Counted from the stretch's first letter, positions 46,639 to 56,693 are shown. The stretch is DNA of 59,801 nt from Rhodoferax sp. (GCA_024235935.1 JACKLL010000018.1:1-59801); one strand, 5' to 3'. Numbers and translations: made by a program. Notes: generated by a model not told the origin, from the letters alone.

Positions 46639-47292
46639 TCAGGCGTCCGGAGAGACGAGTCCGATTCGCATCGCATAGCGCACCAGCCCGGCGATTTCGT
46701 GGATGTCCAGCTGCCGCATCAACTGCGTACGGTGGGTTTCGACGGTTTTGACCGAAAGATCGAGACGTCGCGCGATATCCTTGGTGCTGAGTCCCTCTGC
46801 AATCAGTTGCAGCACCTCGGTCTGGCGCGGCGTCAGGCCGCTTCCCGCGTCTGGCGCCTCGCGCAAGCGCTGTACATAGTCGCTGACCACGCCACGGGAC
46901 ACGGCCGGACTGAGATAGGTCTCGCCGCGCAACACGGCCCGGATCGCCAGTTCCAGCTCGACCGGTGCCGCATCCTTGAGCAGATAGGCGCTGGCGCCGC
47001 TCTTGAGGGCCTGGCGCACGTATTCCTCGCTCTGGTGCATCGACAGGATCAGCACCTTGGTGCGGGGCATGGACTTGGCCAGCCGGGCCGCCGCCTCGAG
47101 CCCGTTCAGCCCCGGCATGGCGATGTCCATCAGCACCATGTCGGGCTGCAGCTCGGTCGCCAGCGCCAGCAAGGCGAGGCCGTCATCGGCCTCTCCGGCC
47201 ACGGTGACACCTTCGATGGTCTCCAGCAGCTTGCGCAGACCCGCGCGCAACAGGACGTGGTCGTCGGCCAGCACGATGCGCACCGGACTCAT
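46639..47292 (-). CDS. NarL/LuxR-family response regulator
   Basis: A 217-residue regulator. The receiver part has VLADDH, Asp56 in VLMDIAMPGLNG, SMHQSEEYV and the lysine in YLLKDAA. The C-terminal LuxR-type helix-turn-helix reads SGLTPRQTEVLQLIAEGLS followed by KDIARRLDLSVKTVETH. It is a typical partner of kinases with a HisKA_3 domain, such as the large kinase at 49895-55033. The start at 47292 leaves a standard receiver N terminus. It is separated from the receiver gene upstream by 85 bases. Confidence 0.92.
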   Translation of the reverse strand: MSPVRIVLADDHVLLRAGLRKLLETIEGVTVAGEADDGLALLALATELQPDMVLMDIAMPGLNGLEAAARLAKSMPRTKVLILSMHQSEEYVRQALKSGASAYLLKDAAPVELELAIRAVLRGETYLSPAVSRGVVSDYVQRLREAPDAGSGLTPRQTEVLQLIAEGLSTKDIARRLDLSVKTVETHRTQLMRQLDIHEIAGLVRYAMRIGLVSPDA

Positions 47293-47377
47293 GGGCTGGG
47301 CCTCCGTGTGGTGAGCTGCGCGATGCGCGCGCAAAAAAAGCCGGCAGCGACCGGACAGGATGCGAGCGGTGGTGTAC

Positions 47378-47776
47378 TCATGTCGGTGTGGGCTGCGGAC
47401 TGCGCAGAGCCTGTGGCAGGAATGCCTCGATCTGCGCAACGAAGTGCTGTGGCGAGATCGGCTTGCTGATGTGCTCGTCGAAGCCGGCAGCCAGCGTCTT
47501 TTCGCGATCGCCGGCCATTGAGAACGCGGTCACGGCAATCACCGGCACTTGCTTCCACAGGGGATATTCCCGCAGCGCCTGAACGACCTGGTAGCCATTC
47601 ATGACGGGCATCTGCAGGTCGCACAGCAGCAGGTCGGGTTGCTGGTCGAGGGCGAGGCGAACGCCTGCCGCGCCATCGAAAGCGCTCAGTGTCTGGTGCC
47701 CCGCAGCCTCGAGCAGGTAGCGCACCAACGCATGGCTGGCGGCATCGTCTTCGATGATCAGGATACGGGCACTCAT
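47378..47776 (-). CDS. Single-domain response regulator of the CheY/DivK type
   Basis: A 132-residue receiver-only protein: IIEDDAASH, acceptor Asp53 in LLCDLQMPVMNGYQV, VTAFSM and the lysine in HISKPISP. It starts inside the stop of the PAS kinase gene (four-base overlap), so the two proteins are made together and form a likely kinase/receiver pair. With no output domain, it would act through protein contacts. Confidence 0.9.
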   Translation of the reverse strand: MSARILIIEDDAASHALVRYLLEAAGHQTLSAFDGAAGVRLALDQQPDLLLCDLQMPVMNGYQVVQALREYPLWKQVPVIAVTAFSMAGDREKTLAAGFDEHISKPISPQHFVAQIEAFLPQALRSPQPTPT

Positions 47777-49623
47777 GGGGTCAACTCCGGTAAGGTCAAT
47801 GTAAACCTGCTGCCTTGCGCTGGCAAGTTGACGTATTCCAGGGATCCGCCCACCGCGATGGCCAGCTTTCGACTCAGGTGCAGGCCCAGGCCCGTGCCTT
47901 CTGACGGCTTTCGGTTGCTGGATTCGAGCCTTGAAAAGGCCTCGAAGAGCCGCTGCTGGTCGTGCTCCGAGATGCCCGGGCCGGTGTCCTGAACTGAAAT
48001 CCGCAGTTGCCGGCCACCGTCGACCACAGCGGCATCTGCGGTCAACTGCACCTGCCCCTGGTCGGTGAACTTGATGGCATTGCCGGTCAGGTTGATCAGG
48101 ATCTGGCGCACGGCCCTGCGGTCGGTGTGCAGCGCCAGCGGGCCCGGTGCAATTTCCAGCTCGAACGCCAGGCCCTTGCGCTCGGCCTGGGGGCCGAAGG
48201 TGGCGCCGATTTCCTCCAGCAGCGCGCGGCAGTCGACGGCCTCGATGGTCGTTTCCTTGCGCTGGGCATCGAGTTTGGCCAGGTCCAGCAGATCGTTGAT
48301 CAGGGACAGCAGATGGTTGGCGCTGGATTGGACCAGGCTCAACTGCCGCTGCTGCTCCGCATTGAGGGGGCCGGGCAACTTCATCAGCAGCGTGCCGGTG
48401 AAGCCGATGACGGCGTTGAGCGGGGTGCGCAACTCGTGTGACATGCTGGCGAAGAAGTTGTCCCTGACCCGGGCCGCCTTCTCCAGCTCCAGATTCTTTT
48501 CGCGCAATGCCAGTTCGATGCGCTGGCGGTCAGTGACATCGCGGATCGCGCTGGACACGAACTGGCCTTCCTCGGTCTCCAGCGGGCTCAGGCTGATCTC
48601 GACCGGGAACTCGGTGCCATCCTTGCGCAGCCCGTGCAGGTCCAGGCCGACACCCATGGCCCTGGCGCGGGGCTGTGCGAAGAACCCTGCGCGGTGCGAC
48701 GGATGCTGCGCGCGCAGGCGAGCAGGCACCAGCATCTCGATCGGCTGTCCCAGCATTTCCTCCCGGCTCCAGCCGAACAGCCGGACCGCCTGGTGGTTCA
48801 CCAGCACCATGGCGCCTGCGGCATTCACGATGACCATCGCGTCGGGCGCTGATTCCAGCAGGTCGCGGAATTTCTTGTCCGCCTTCTTGCGATCGGTGAT
48901 GTCGCGGATCGCGCTCATCACCATCGTGCCTTCCTCGGTCTGCAGGGGGCTCAGGCTGATCTCGACCGGAAATTCTTCGCCACCTTCGCGCAGGCCATAC
49001 AGTTCCAGCCCCGCGCCCATGGTACGGGTGCGCGGTTGTTCGAAGAACATGGCACGGTGCTGCAGGTGGGCCTGGCGAAACCGGGGCGGCAGCAGAAATT
49101 CGATCGGCTGGCCGCGCAGTCGGTCGCGCGCATAGCCGAACATGGCCTCGGCCTGGGCATTGACCATGACGATGCGGCCAGTCACGTTGACCATGACGAT
49201 GGCGTCGGGCGTCGAGTCCAGCAGGTCGCCAAAACGCGCCTCGACCAGTTTGGCGTCCCGCAGGACTTTCAGGTTGGTGACATCCTTCTTCGCGTACAGG
49301 AAGAGCGGCGGCATGCCGTCGGTCGCCGCCAGTGCGCGCACGGAAACGCTGACATGGACCCGCGTGCCGTTGCTGCGCCGGCGCACCGCCTCGTAGACTG
49401 CCATGCCGTCCCGCGCGGCCGCCGCGCGCCCCGCCTGCTCTTCCGACAAAAGGCCCTCGGGAACGATCAATTCGCCGATGGTGTGCCCCTGCGCCTGTGC
49501 TGCGGTGTAGCCGAAGATGCGCTCGGCGGCCGGGTTCCATTGCAAGATGGTGCCCTCGCTGTCCGCAACCATCACCGCATCGGGGTTCTGTTCCCAGAGC
49601 GTGGCTGTGAAGTCTGTCGTCAT
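47773..49623 (-). CDS. Triple-PAS histidine kinase
   Basis: A 616-residue soluble kinase. PAS1 spans about 5-115, PAS2 128-245 and PAS3 250-367. PAS2 and PAS3 are close copies (both contain GQPIE, FPVEISLSPL and SAIRD-(I/V)-TDR). The catalytic part has His396 in FFASMSHELRTPLNAVIGF, the N box in LTGNAIKFTDQG, DTGPGISEHDQQRLFEAF and GTGLGLHLS. No membrane segments are seen. It is followed by its receiver with a four-base overlap, and an FNR-type box lies 128 bases upstream. Confidence 0.9.
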   Translation of the reverse strand: MTTDFTATLWEQNPDAVMVADSEGTILQWNPAAERIFGYTAAQAQGHTIGELIVPEGLLSEEQAGRAAAARDGMAVYEAVRRRSNGTRVHVSVSVRALAATDGMPPLFLYAKKDVTNLKVLRDAKLVEARFGDLLDSTPDAIVMVNVTGRIVMVNAQAEAMFGYARDRLRGQPIEFLLPPRFRQAHLQHRAMFFEQPRTRTMGAGLELYGLREGGEEFPVEISLSPLQTEEGTMVMSAIRDITDRKKADKKFRDLLESAPDAMVIVNAAGAMVLVNHQAVRLFGWSREEMLGQPIEMLVPARLRAQHPSHRAGFFAQPRARAMGVGLDLHGLRKDGTEFPVEISLSPLETEEGQFVSSAIRDVTDRQRIELALREKNLELEKAARVRDNFFASMSHELRTPLNAVIGFTGTLLMKLPGPLNAEQQRQLSLVQSSANHLLSLINDLLDLAKLDAQRKETTIEAVDCRALLEEIGATFGPQAERKGLAFELEIAPGPLALHTDRRAVRQILINLTGNAIKFTDQGQVQLTADAAVVDGGRQLRISVQDTGPGISEHDQQRLFEAFSRLESSNRKPSEGTGLGLHLSRKLAIAVGGSLEYVNLPAQGSRFTLTLPELTP

Positions 49624-49750
49624 GGCTGCGCTCCCGCATGGCTGCTGCCAGCTGCTTCGGTTGCCGGTCTCACGTGCACGGCCTCTGCGTCGCGAGGACC
49701 CATGCCGCCGGTGTTGCGGGGCCAGTAGCAGGTTCTGCCTCTCTTTGTGA

Positions 49751-49764
49751 TTGATCTATGTCAA
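49751..49764. promoter_or_regulatory. FNR/ANR-type box upstream of the triple-PAS kinase
   Basis: TTGATCTATGTCAA fits the FNR consensus TTGAT-N4-ATCAA with one changed base. Read towards the kinase gene, the site would sit near -41.5 if transcription starts around 49716, and a weak -10-like CTACTG lies at the expected place. This is the layout of an FNR class II activated promoter. Control by oxygen is inferred. Confidence 0.6.
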
Positions 49765-49894
49765 TTCGTGCCATGCGATGGTAGCCGAGTCCGGCCGCGA
49801 ACGGAACCCCTTCGTTCGCGCCCGATCGCACGACCGTGGCGGCTATCGGCTGGGCTTTGGCCGTGCCTGCAGCTGCAGTCCGCGCGCAGGCTAC

Positions 49895-52800
49895 TCAGCC
49901 GGGGAGCGCCGGGTCCGCCAGCGGGCAGCGCAGCGTGATGCAGCAGCCCTTGCCCGGACTGGCGTCAATGCTCAACGCGCCGCCAGCCAGCGTCGCGCGC
50001 TCGGCCATGCCCAGCACGCCCATGCTGGCGCCGCCGCTGGCGCGTTCGCGCATGGCCTCGACGTCGAAGCCTGCGCCATCGTCACGGATGCGCACTTCCA
50101 GTGCGCCGTCTTGTGCGATGTCTGCCGTGACCTCGACCTTGCTGGCCGCGGCATGGCGCTCGATATTCGTCAAGGCTTCCTGAACGATCCGGAACACGGC
50201 CGTCTCCAGGTCTGGCGCAAGCCGGCCCACCTTGTCGCTGACCCGCAGCTGTATGTCCATGCCGTGGCGCTGGCGCGCCTGGTCGGTCAGCCAGCGCAGC
50301 GCCGACACCAGCCCCAGGTCGTCGAGCATCGACGGACGCAGCGCCAGGGCCAGTCCGCGCACGTGTTGCAAGGCCTGCTCGACGATGCGGATGTTCTCGG
50401 TAAACAAGGTGCCGGAGTCGCCGCCGACCAGGCGCTGCTGGGATTGAAGATTGATCTTGATGGCGGTCAGTGACTGACCCAGTTCGTCGTGCAGTTCGTG
50501 CGCCACCCGTCGCCGCTCGGTTTCCTGGGCGGCCAGAACCCGTGCCGACAGCTGCCGCAGCTGCTGCTGGCTGGCCCGCAACTGCTCCTGTGCCAGCCTG
50601 CGCGCGGTGATGTCGAACATGACGACTTGTACCGCCGGCGCGCCGTCAAACAAGGTTGGTGCGGCTTTGGTCTGCAGATCGATGACGTTGCCGTCCATCT
50701 GAAGGCATCGAATCTCGATCTCCGGTGTTGAGTGCCGGTACTGGAGTACCTGGCGCGCGAGCGCTTCGACGCGGGGGCGATCGTCCGGATGCACCAGCTC
50801 GATGGCGAATCGGCCCAGCATCTCCTGCGCGCTGGAGGCCCGGTGCATCTCGAGCGCCGATGGATTGCAGAATACGATGCGGCTGTTCTGGTGAATCAGG
50901 ATGCCCATCGGAGACCATTCGACAACCGTGCGGTAGCGCTCTTCGCTGCGCTGCAAGGCCTGGGCTGCAAAATGGCGCTGCAGGGCCTGGCTGGCAAGCT
51001 GGGCGCCATGTTCGATGGCCTGTGTTTCGGCCGGGGACGGCTCCCGCGGGTGGTCGAAATAGAACGCGAAGGTGCCCAGTACCTGCCCGTCGACGCTCTT
51101 GATCGGCACCGACCAGCAGGCCCGCAGGTCGTTGGCAAACGCCAGTGCCCGGTAGTCGTTCCAGCGCGGGTCGGTACCAATGTCGCCCACCATGACCGAC
51201 TCCCCGGTGAAGGCTGCGGTGCCGCAGGACCCGGCAGCCGGTCCGATCGCAGCCCCGTCGATGGCGTCGGAATAGCCCTGCGGCAGATGGGGCGCGGCGC
51301 CCGTTCGCACATGCTGGCCGTCGGGATCCAGCAACAGGATGGATCCGCGCATGCCAGGGAACATGGCCTCGTAGCTGAGTACGAACTTCTCCAGGATCTC
51401 CGGCATCGGACGTGCGCTGGCCAGGTATTGCAGGATCGCGTGCTCCTGCTCCTCGCGGATCTCCAGGACCTTGCGCGGTGTGATGTCTTCGACCACGCCT
51501 GCGGTGCGATAGGGCTTGCCCTGGGCGTCGTGGACCGGGAAGCTGCGCGCATGGACCCAGCGTACGGAGTCCGGCGTCGCGGCCACGCGGAACACCACGT
51601 CGTAGCGGCCTTCGGGCAAACCCTGCTGGATCGTTGTTGCGACCCGCTGCTGATCCTCCGGGTGGATCCGTTGCCGCCAGGCGCGCGGATCGGCTTGCAT
51701 TTGCGCCGCGGAGCATTCGAGTACCGCTTCGACGGCGGGACTGACGTACAGGAACCGGTGGTCGCGCAGGTCGGCCAGGAAGAACATCTGGCTGACGGAT
51801 TCCGCCATCTGGCGCATCAGCTCTTCGCTGGTGCGCAGTGCATGCAGCGTTCGAATGCGCTCGGAGACATCGCGCGACAGCACGATGAAGCGGGATGTGT
51901 TGCCGGTCTGGGACTCCTTGCGGGTGACGGAGAGTTCGAACCAGTGGTCGCCGTCGGCCAGTGGGAGCAATATCTGGTGACCTGCGCTGCGGCCTGCGCC
52001 ATGGGCTTCGCGCAATGCCGCCATGACGGTCCCGGCAGCGTCTGCCGGCATCACATCGGTCAGTGAGCGACCCAGCAGTTCCGAGGCCGGGCGCAGCAGC
52101 AATTCAGGCCGAGGTGAGTGGCAGTCGTGGTACACGCCATCCAGATCGACTTCGAACATCGCGTCCGGCAAGGATGCGATGGTTGCCTTCAAGCGGTCCT
52201 GGCTCTCCGCCAGGTCCTGCTCCAGCCGCTTGCGCCGGTCGATGTCCTCGATCTGGGCCACGGTGTGCAAGGGCTTGCCTTTTGCATCCCGAACCAGTGC
52301 GACCGTCAGGTTGACCCAGACCAGGTGACCGTCGCGGTGCCGGTAACGCTTTTCCATCGTGAAATGCGGTATTCGTCCGGCGACCATGTCCTGCGTCTGC
52401 GCCAGGTCGGCAGCCAGGTCATCCGGATGGGTCATTTCCATGAAGGTGTGTTGCAGCAACTCCTCGGCGGAATAGCCGACGATGCGGCACAAGGCCGGAT
52501 TGACCTGCATCCAGTGGCCATCCAGTGCGGTCAAGCCCATCCCGATGCCGGAAGAATCGAAGGCGCTGCGGAAGCGTTCCTCGCTCGCGCGCAGGGCATC
52601 CTCGGCCAGGCGCCGGTCATGGATGTCCAGCTGCATGCCCAGCAGGGCCGGTTGTCCCGACAACTGGATGACGCGCGACGTGAACTGTATCCAGCGCCAT
52701 TGACCCTGGCCGGTCAGGATACGCATCTCGGTCACATCGGAGACGTCCTCTCCCGCCATGTTGGCCTGCACCCGCCGGATCGATTCCGCGCGGTCGTCCG

Positions 52801-55033
52801 GGTGCACCCACTGCTGCATCTCCAGGACTGACACGCGGGAGATTTCAGCCGCGCTGCGCCCTAGCATGGCGCAATAGGCCGGGTTGACGTAGACCACGTG
52901 TGCCTTGCGCACCAGTGAAATGCCTTGCAGCGAATGGCGGGCCAGGACCTCGAACTGCTCCTTGCTTTCGGCCAGGTCGCGCTCGGCCCGGCGCCGGTCC
53001 GTGACGTCCATGCCGAAGGACAGCACGCCCGCGGCCCTGTCGCCATCGCGCAGCACGGTGTTCTGCCAGGCAATATGCCGCTCCTCGCCGGACGCCGTGA
53101 GGATCGGATTTTCGAAACGGGTGGGCATGCCACCGCGCGACAGGCGCTCGAACTCTGCATGGACCTGGGGATATCTCTCGCGCGGCACCAATACTTCGAA
53201 CCAGTTCCGGCCTGCCATGTCGGCCATGGTGTAGCCGGTCAGTTCCTGGGCAGCCTTGTTGAAGATTGTGATGTGGCCCCGTGCATCCAGAGCGACCACC
53301 ATGGCGTTGGCGCCGTTGATCAGGTTCTCGGCCTGTTCCTTGGCATGGCGCAAGGCGGCTTCGCTGACCTTGCGCGCCGTGATGTCGCGGAAATAGACCG
53401 ACAGTCCCTCGGGAGACGGATAGATGTGGCTTTCGTACCAGACGCCGGCGGGTTCGTAATGCTCCTCGAAGACCTCGGGATTCTGGCTGGCCATGCAGCG
53501 CTCATAGACCGCGCGGAAACGGTAGCCGTCGCTATCCGGGAACACGGCCCACACGTTCTTTCCGATCAGCGCTTGCGGCGTACGGCGCAGCAGCTTTGCC
53601 GCCCGGTCGTTGACGTGGGTAATGGTCCAGTCGGGACTGATGGCGACGAGTGCGTCCGAGATGCGCTCGAACATCTGGCGCCGCTCCTGCTCGGCCTTGA
53701 CCCGCTCGGTCACATCCATCCGGATGCCGATCATGCGCAGTACCTGACCCTGGGCGCCCAGCTCCTTGGCCTGGCCGGTGGTGCGCATCCAGCGGTAACT
53801 GCCATCGGCGTGGCGGATGCGTATCTCATCTTCAAAACGCTGGTCGGGCGTCGTCGCCACGGGGCGGGGCAGCTTGCTCCGGCGGTCCTTGTCCTGCGGG
53901 TGCATCAGTGACAGCCACTGGGCGCGTGACACCGGCCCGGGCTGCACCGGGTAGCCCAGCATGGTGTAGAAGTTGGGTGTCACGTGCCACTGGTCGGTCC
54001 GTTGATCCCAGTCCCACAGCACCAGGCCCGCTGCCTCACAGGCCATGTTGAGCCGCTGGGCCAGCGCTGCGCTGGTGGCTTCTGCACGTCGGCGTTGCGC
54101 GGACTGTCTGGCCAGCCAGGCGCCCATGGCCAGCAGGGCCAGCGACGCGATCAGCCAGATTCCCGCCATCAGCCTGGCCAGCCGGTACCACGGCGCCAGG
54201 ATGGCATCAATGGTTCGGCCGATGATGACGACCAGGTCTGGCCGCTCGGACAGCGTGCGGTAGGCGGTGTAGCGATCGCTGCCGTCAACCGTGCTCGTGA
54301 TCCGGTAGCCGCCGATCGGGCTGGCCGGAAGGTACTGCTGGAACAGCGGTGAAAACGCAAAACTGCGTCCCATTGCGGTGCTGTCGACCGGACTGCGCAT
54401 CAACATCTGCCCGTCGCTGCGCAGCAGTCCGACCGAACTTCCGGAATCCAGGGCCAGGGACGCCCACAGCCGGTCGAAATAGGCCACCTTGACGGTTGCG
54501 ACCAGCACGCCGGCGTATCCGTGGCGGTCGATGGTCAGGGCGCGTGCCACCGGCAGCAGCCATTGCCCGCCGGTATCACGCATCGGGGCCGCGACAAACA
54601 AACCTGAGCCAGGACGGGTCTTGAAGACGGTGGCGAAATCCTTGTCGCTCATGTCCTTGCCCTGCAGCTCGGCCCGCGACGAGAACGCGACCTTGCCAGC
54701 GGCGTCGAGCACCATCGCATAGTCTGCAAAGGGCAGGGTTCTGAGCTGCGCCTGCAGCAGCGCGCTCTCGCGCCCGGCCGGGGCGTTCGCTTCGGCCTGC
54801 AGCGCAGGCATGGCGCGGGACAGCAACTGCAGCGACTGGTCCATGGTCTGCAGATTACGCGAGGTCTGCTCGTCGATCACTGCGGCGAAGGTGCTGGTCA
54901 GTCGCTCGCCGGCCCGCATGGTCTGCTCGTACTGGTATGCCAGAAGTCCGGCGCCGAGCACTCCCGATGCCAGCACCAGCCCGATGGCGGACAGCAGGAC
55001 CTTGTCGTGGAACCAGCGGATGCGTTGACCCAT
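49895..55033 (-). CDS. Large multi-PAS/GAF sensor histidine kinase (HisKA_3 type)
   Basis: A 1712-residue membrane kinase. Membrane segments at about 12-34 and 287-307 enclose a periplasmic Cache-like sensor domain (FADYAMVLDAAGKVAFSS). Then come seven PAS units between about 325 and 1190, a GAF domain (1200-1355), an eighth PAS (1360-1485), and the HisKA_3 region QETERRRVAHELHDELGQ with the acceptor His1515. The ATPase part has QEALTNIERHA, DDGAGFD and GVLGMAERA. The HisKA_3 class normally phosphorylates NarL-type regulators; one is encoded at 46639-47292. The length is far above the usual 500-1000 residues. Confidence 0.88.
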   Translation of the reverse strand: MGQRIRWFHDKVLLSAIGLVLASGVLGAGLLAYQYEQTMRAGERLTSTFAAVIDEQTSRNLQTMDQSLQLLSRAMPALQAEANAPAGRESALLQAQLRTLPFADYAMVLDAAGKVAFSSRAELQGKDMSDKDFATVFKTRPGSGLFVAAPMRDTGGQWLLPVARALTIDRHGYAGVLVATVKVAYFDRLWASLALDSGSSVGLLRSDGQMLMRSPVDSTAMGRSFAFSPLFQQYLPASPIGGYRITSTVDGSDRYTAYRTLSERPDLVVIIGRTIDAILAPWYRLARLMAGIWLIASLALLAMGAWLARQSAQRRRAEATSAALAQRLNMACEAAGLVLWDWDQRTDQWHVTPNFYTMLGYPVQPGPVSRAQWLSLMHPQDKDRRSKLPRPVATTPDQRFEDEIRIRHADGSYRWMRTTGQAKELGAQGQVLRMIGIRMDVTERVKAEQERRQMFERISDALVAISPDWTITHVNDRAAKLLRRTPQALIGKNVWAVFPDSDGYRFRAVYERCMASQNPEVFEEHYEPAGVWYESHIYPSPEGLSVYFRDITARKVSEAALRHAKEQAENLINGANAMVVALDARGHITIFNKAAQELTGYTMADMAGRNWFEVLVPRERYPQVHAEFERLSRGGMPTRFENPILTASGEERHIAWQNTVLRDGDRAAGVLSFGMDVTDRRRAERDLAESKEQFEVLARHSLQGISLVRKAHVVYVNPAYCAMLGRSAAEISRVSVLEMQQWVHPDDRAESIRRVQANMAGEDVSDVTEMRILTGQGQWRWIQFTSRVIQLSGQPALLGMQLDIHDRRLAEDALRASEERFRSAFDSSGIGMGLTALDGHWMQVNPALCRIVGYSAEELLQHTFMEMTHPDDLAADLAQTQDMVAGRIPHFTMEKRYRHRDGHLVWVNLTVALVRDAKGKPLHTVAQIEDIDRRKRLEQDLAESQDRLKATIASLPDAMFEVDLDGVYHDCHSPRPELLLRPASELLGRSLTDVMPADAAGTVMAALREAHGAGRSAGHQILLPLADGDHWFELSVTRKESQTGNTSRFIVLSRDVSERIRTLHALRTSEELMRQMAESVSQMFFLADLRDHRFLYVSPAVEAVLECSAAQMQADPRAWRQRIHPEDQQRVATTIQQGLPEGRYDVVFRVAATPDSVRWVHARSFPVHDAQGKPYRTAGVVEDITPRKVLEIREEQEHAILQYLASARPMPEILEKFVLSYEAMFPGMRGSILLLDPDGQHVRTGAAPHLPQGYSDAIDGAAIGPAAGSCGTAAFTGESVMVGDIGTDPRWNDYRALAFANDLRACWSVPIKSVDGQVLGTFAFYFDHPREPSPAETQAIEHGAQLASQALQRHFAAQALQRSEERYRTVVEWSPMGILIHQNSRIVFCNPSALEMHRASSAQEMLGRFAIELVHPDDRPRVEALARQVLQYRHSTPEIEIRCLQMDGNVIDLQTKAAPTLFDGAPAVQVVMFDITARRLAQEQLRASQQQLRQLSARVLAAQETERRRVAHELHDELGQSLTAIKINLQSQQRLVGGDSGTLFTENIRIVEQALQHVRGLALALRPSMLDDLGLVSALRWLTDQARQRHGMDIQLRVSDKVGRLAPDLETAVFRIVQEALTNIERHAAASKVEVTADIAQDGALEVRIRDDGAGFDVEAMRERASGGASMGVLGMAERATLAGGALSIDASPGKGCCITLRCPLADPALPG

Positions 55034-55148
55034 TTTCGCGCCTCAATGCCTGGCCGGCCGATTGCCCCGGCGATCGTGCTTTGTAACCTTGCCAGCGCGC
55101 GAGAACCTGCACCGGCATTTCCGGCCATTCTGCCCGATCGGCGGACCC

Positions 55149-56138
55149 TCAAGCAGGGCTGCAGGCCTGGGCAGCGATCTCATACGAACGCAGCCGATGC
55201 GTGTGCGCATACATCTGGCATGTGATCATCAGTTCGTCGGCACCGGTCCGCTCCACGAACGCCGCGATGCGGGCCTTGACTGTCTGCGCAGTGCCAATGG
55301 CCGAACATCCCAGCACTTCATCCAGCATGCCACGGATCGGGCCCTGCAAGCGCTCGTAGAAACCCTCGACCGGCGGCGGGAGGCGACGCGGCTGGCCGCT
55401 GCGCAGGTTGACGAAAGCCTGCTGCATCGAGCTGGCGCGGTACCAGGCATCGGCCTCGGTGTCGGCGGCAAACACGTTGAAGCCCAGCATCACGTAGGGC
55501 TTGTCCAGTTGCGCGGACGGCTGGAAGGTCGAGCGGTACAGCGCGATCGCGTCCATCATCTGCGTGGGCGCAAAGTGCGATGCGAAGGCGTATGGGAGGC
55601 CCAGCGCTGCCGCCAGCTGGGCTCCGAACAGGCTGGAGCCGAGGATCCATACCGGAACCTTGAGCCCGGTCCCCGGCACGGCCCGCACCGCCTGTCGGGG
55701 GTTGTCGGACATGAAGTCCATCAACTCGACCACATCCTGCGGGAATTCGTCCGAGCTCGATTGCAGATTGCGGCGCAGCGCATGGGCGGTGCGCTGGTCG
55801 GAGCCGGGCGCACGTCCGAGCCCGAGATCGATGCGACCGGGGAACAGCGACTCCAGCGTGCCGAATTGCTCGGCGATGACCAGCGGCGAATGGTTGGGCA
55901 GCATGATGCCGCCGGCGCCGACCCGGATATGGCGGGTGGCGCCGGCCACATGCGCGATCAGGATCGAGGTGGCCGCGCTGGCGATGCCGGGCATGCCATG
56001 GTGCTCTGCCAGCCAGAAGCGGCGATAGCCCCAGTTCTCGGCATGCTGGGCCAGGTCCCGGCTGTTTCGAAAGGACTGGGCGGCATCGCTGCCCTCGGTG
56101 ATGGGGGACAGGTCGAGAACGGAGAGGGCAGCAGACAT
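55149..56138 (-). CDS. LLM-class flavin-dependent oxidoreductase
   Basis: A 329-residue luciferase-like TIM-barrel protein. Family marks are LSVLDLSPITEG at the start, the FWLAEHHGMPGIASAA segment (group 1 bacterial luciferase-like), IRVGAGGIMLPNHSPLVIAEQFGTL and FPGRIDLGLGRAPG. It would use reduced FMN, oxygen and an unknown substrate, or be reductase-like without oxygenation. Start at 56138 removes an unsupported N-terminal extension. It ends 115 bases before the large kinase and is divergent from the DUF427 gene. Confidence 0.92.
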   Translation of the reverse strand: MSAALSVLDLSPITEGSDAAQSFRNSRDLAQHAENWGYRRFWLAEHHGMPGIASAATSILIAHVAGATRHIRVGAGGIMLPNHSPLVIAEQFGTLESLFPGRIDLGLGRAPGSDQRTAHALRRNLQSSSDEFPQDVVELMDFMSDNPRQAVRAVPGTGLKVPVWILGSSLFGAQLAAALGLPYAFASHFAPTQMMDAIALYRSTFQPSAQLDKPYVMLGFNVFAADTEADAWYRASSMQQAFVNLRSGQPRRLPPPVEGFYERLQGPIRGMLDEVLGCSAIGTAQTVKARIAAFVERTGADELMITCQMYAHTHRLRSYEIAAQACSPA

Positions 56139-56411
56139 GGTGATGGTTTCCTGGAAGCGCCGGAGCAGGTGGGGCGACAAATCGTTCGGGTGGTGTTCTG
56201 CCTGGCAGCAGTGGTACGCGCCATTGTCAGCGCCCTGCCGTTTTCTGGTGGCGGGCAGGGATTCTCCAGCCGGCAAGGACCTCGGACCGTCGCGCGGGAG
56301 AGCGGGTCTGCCTACAATGGCGTGCGCCCTTGCGCGGGGCCTCCGACAAGGTCGCCGACCGCAGCCCGCGCCGTGCGGGGCAGGCTGCAAAACCCCTGGA
56401 GAACGGACGAC

Positions 56412-56693
56412 ATGAAAGCAAGCTGGAAGGGCGTGGAGATCGCCCGAAGTGACGATACCGTGCTGGTCGAAGGCAACCACTACTTCCCGCTGGAGGCGCT
56501 GGATCGCCAGTACGTGACCTTCAGCAACCACAAGACCATGTGCCCCTGGAAAGGGCAAGCGACCTACATGTCGCTGATGGTCGATGGCGATCTGCTGGTC
56601 GATGCGGCCTGGACCTACGCCGATCCCAAACCCGAGGCCGAGATGATCCGCAACCGGGTCGCTTTCTGGAAAGACGTCAAGGTCACACCGTGA
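56412..56693 (+). CDS. DUF427 protein
   Basis: A 93-residue single-domain DUF427 protein. The core YFPLEALDRQYVTFSNHKTMCPWKGQA with its Ser/Thr-x-x-CPWKG pattern is diagnostic; the cysteine and the lysine in CPWKG are nearly invariant in the family. The function of the family is not established. CTGGAG lies before the ATG, and TACAAT at 56312-56317 could be its -10 element. Its stop overlaps the start of the next gene (GTGA), so the two are translated together. Confidence 0.9.
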   Translation: MKASWKGVEIARSDDTVLVEGNHYFPLEALDRQYVTFSNHKTMCPWKGQATYMSLMVDGDLLVDAAWTYADPKPEAEMIRNRVAFWKDVKVTP

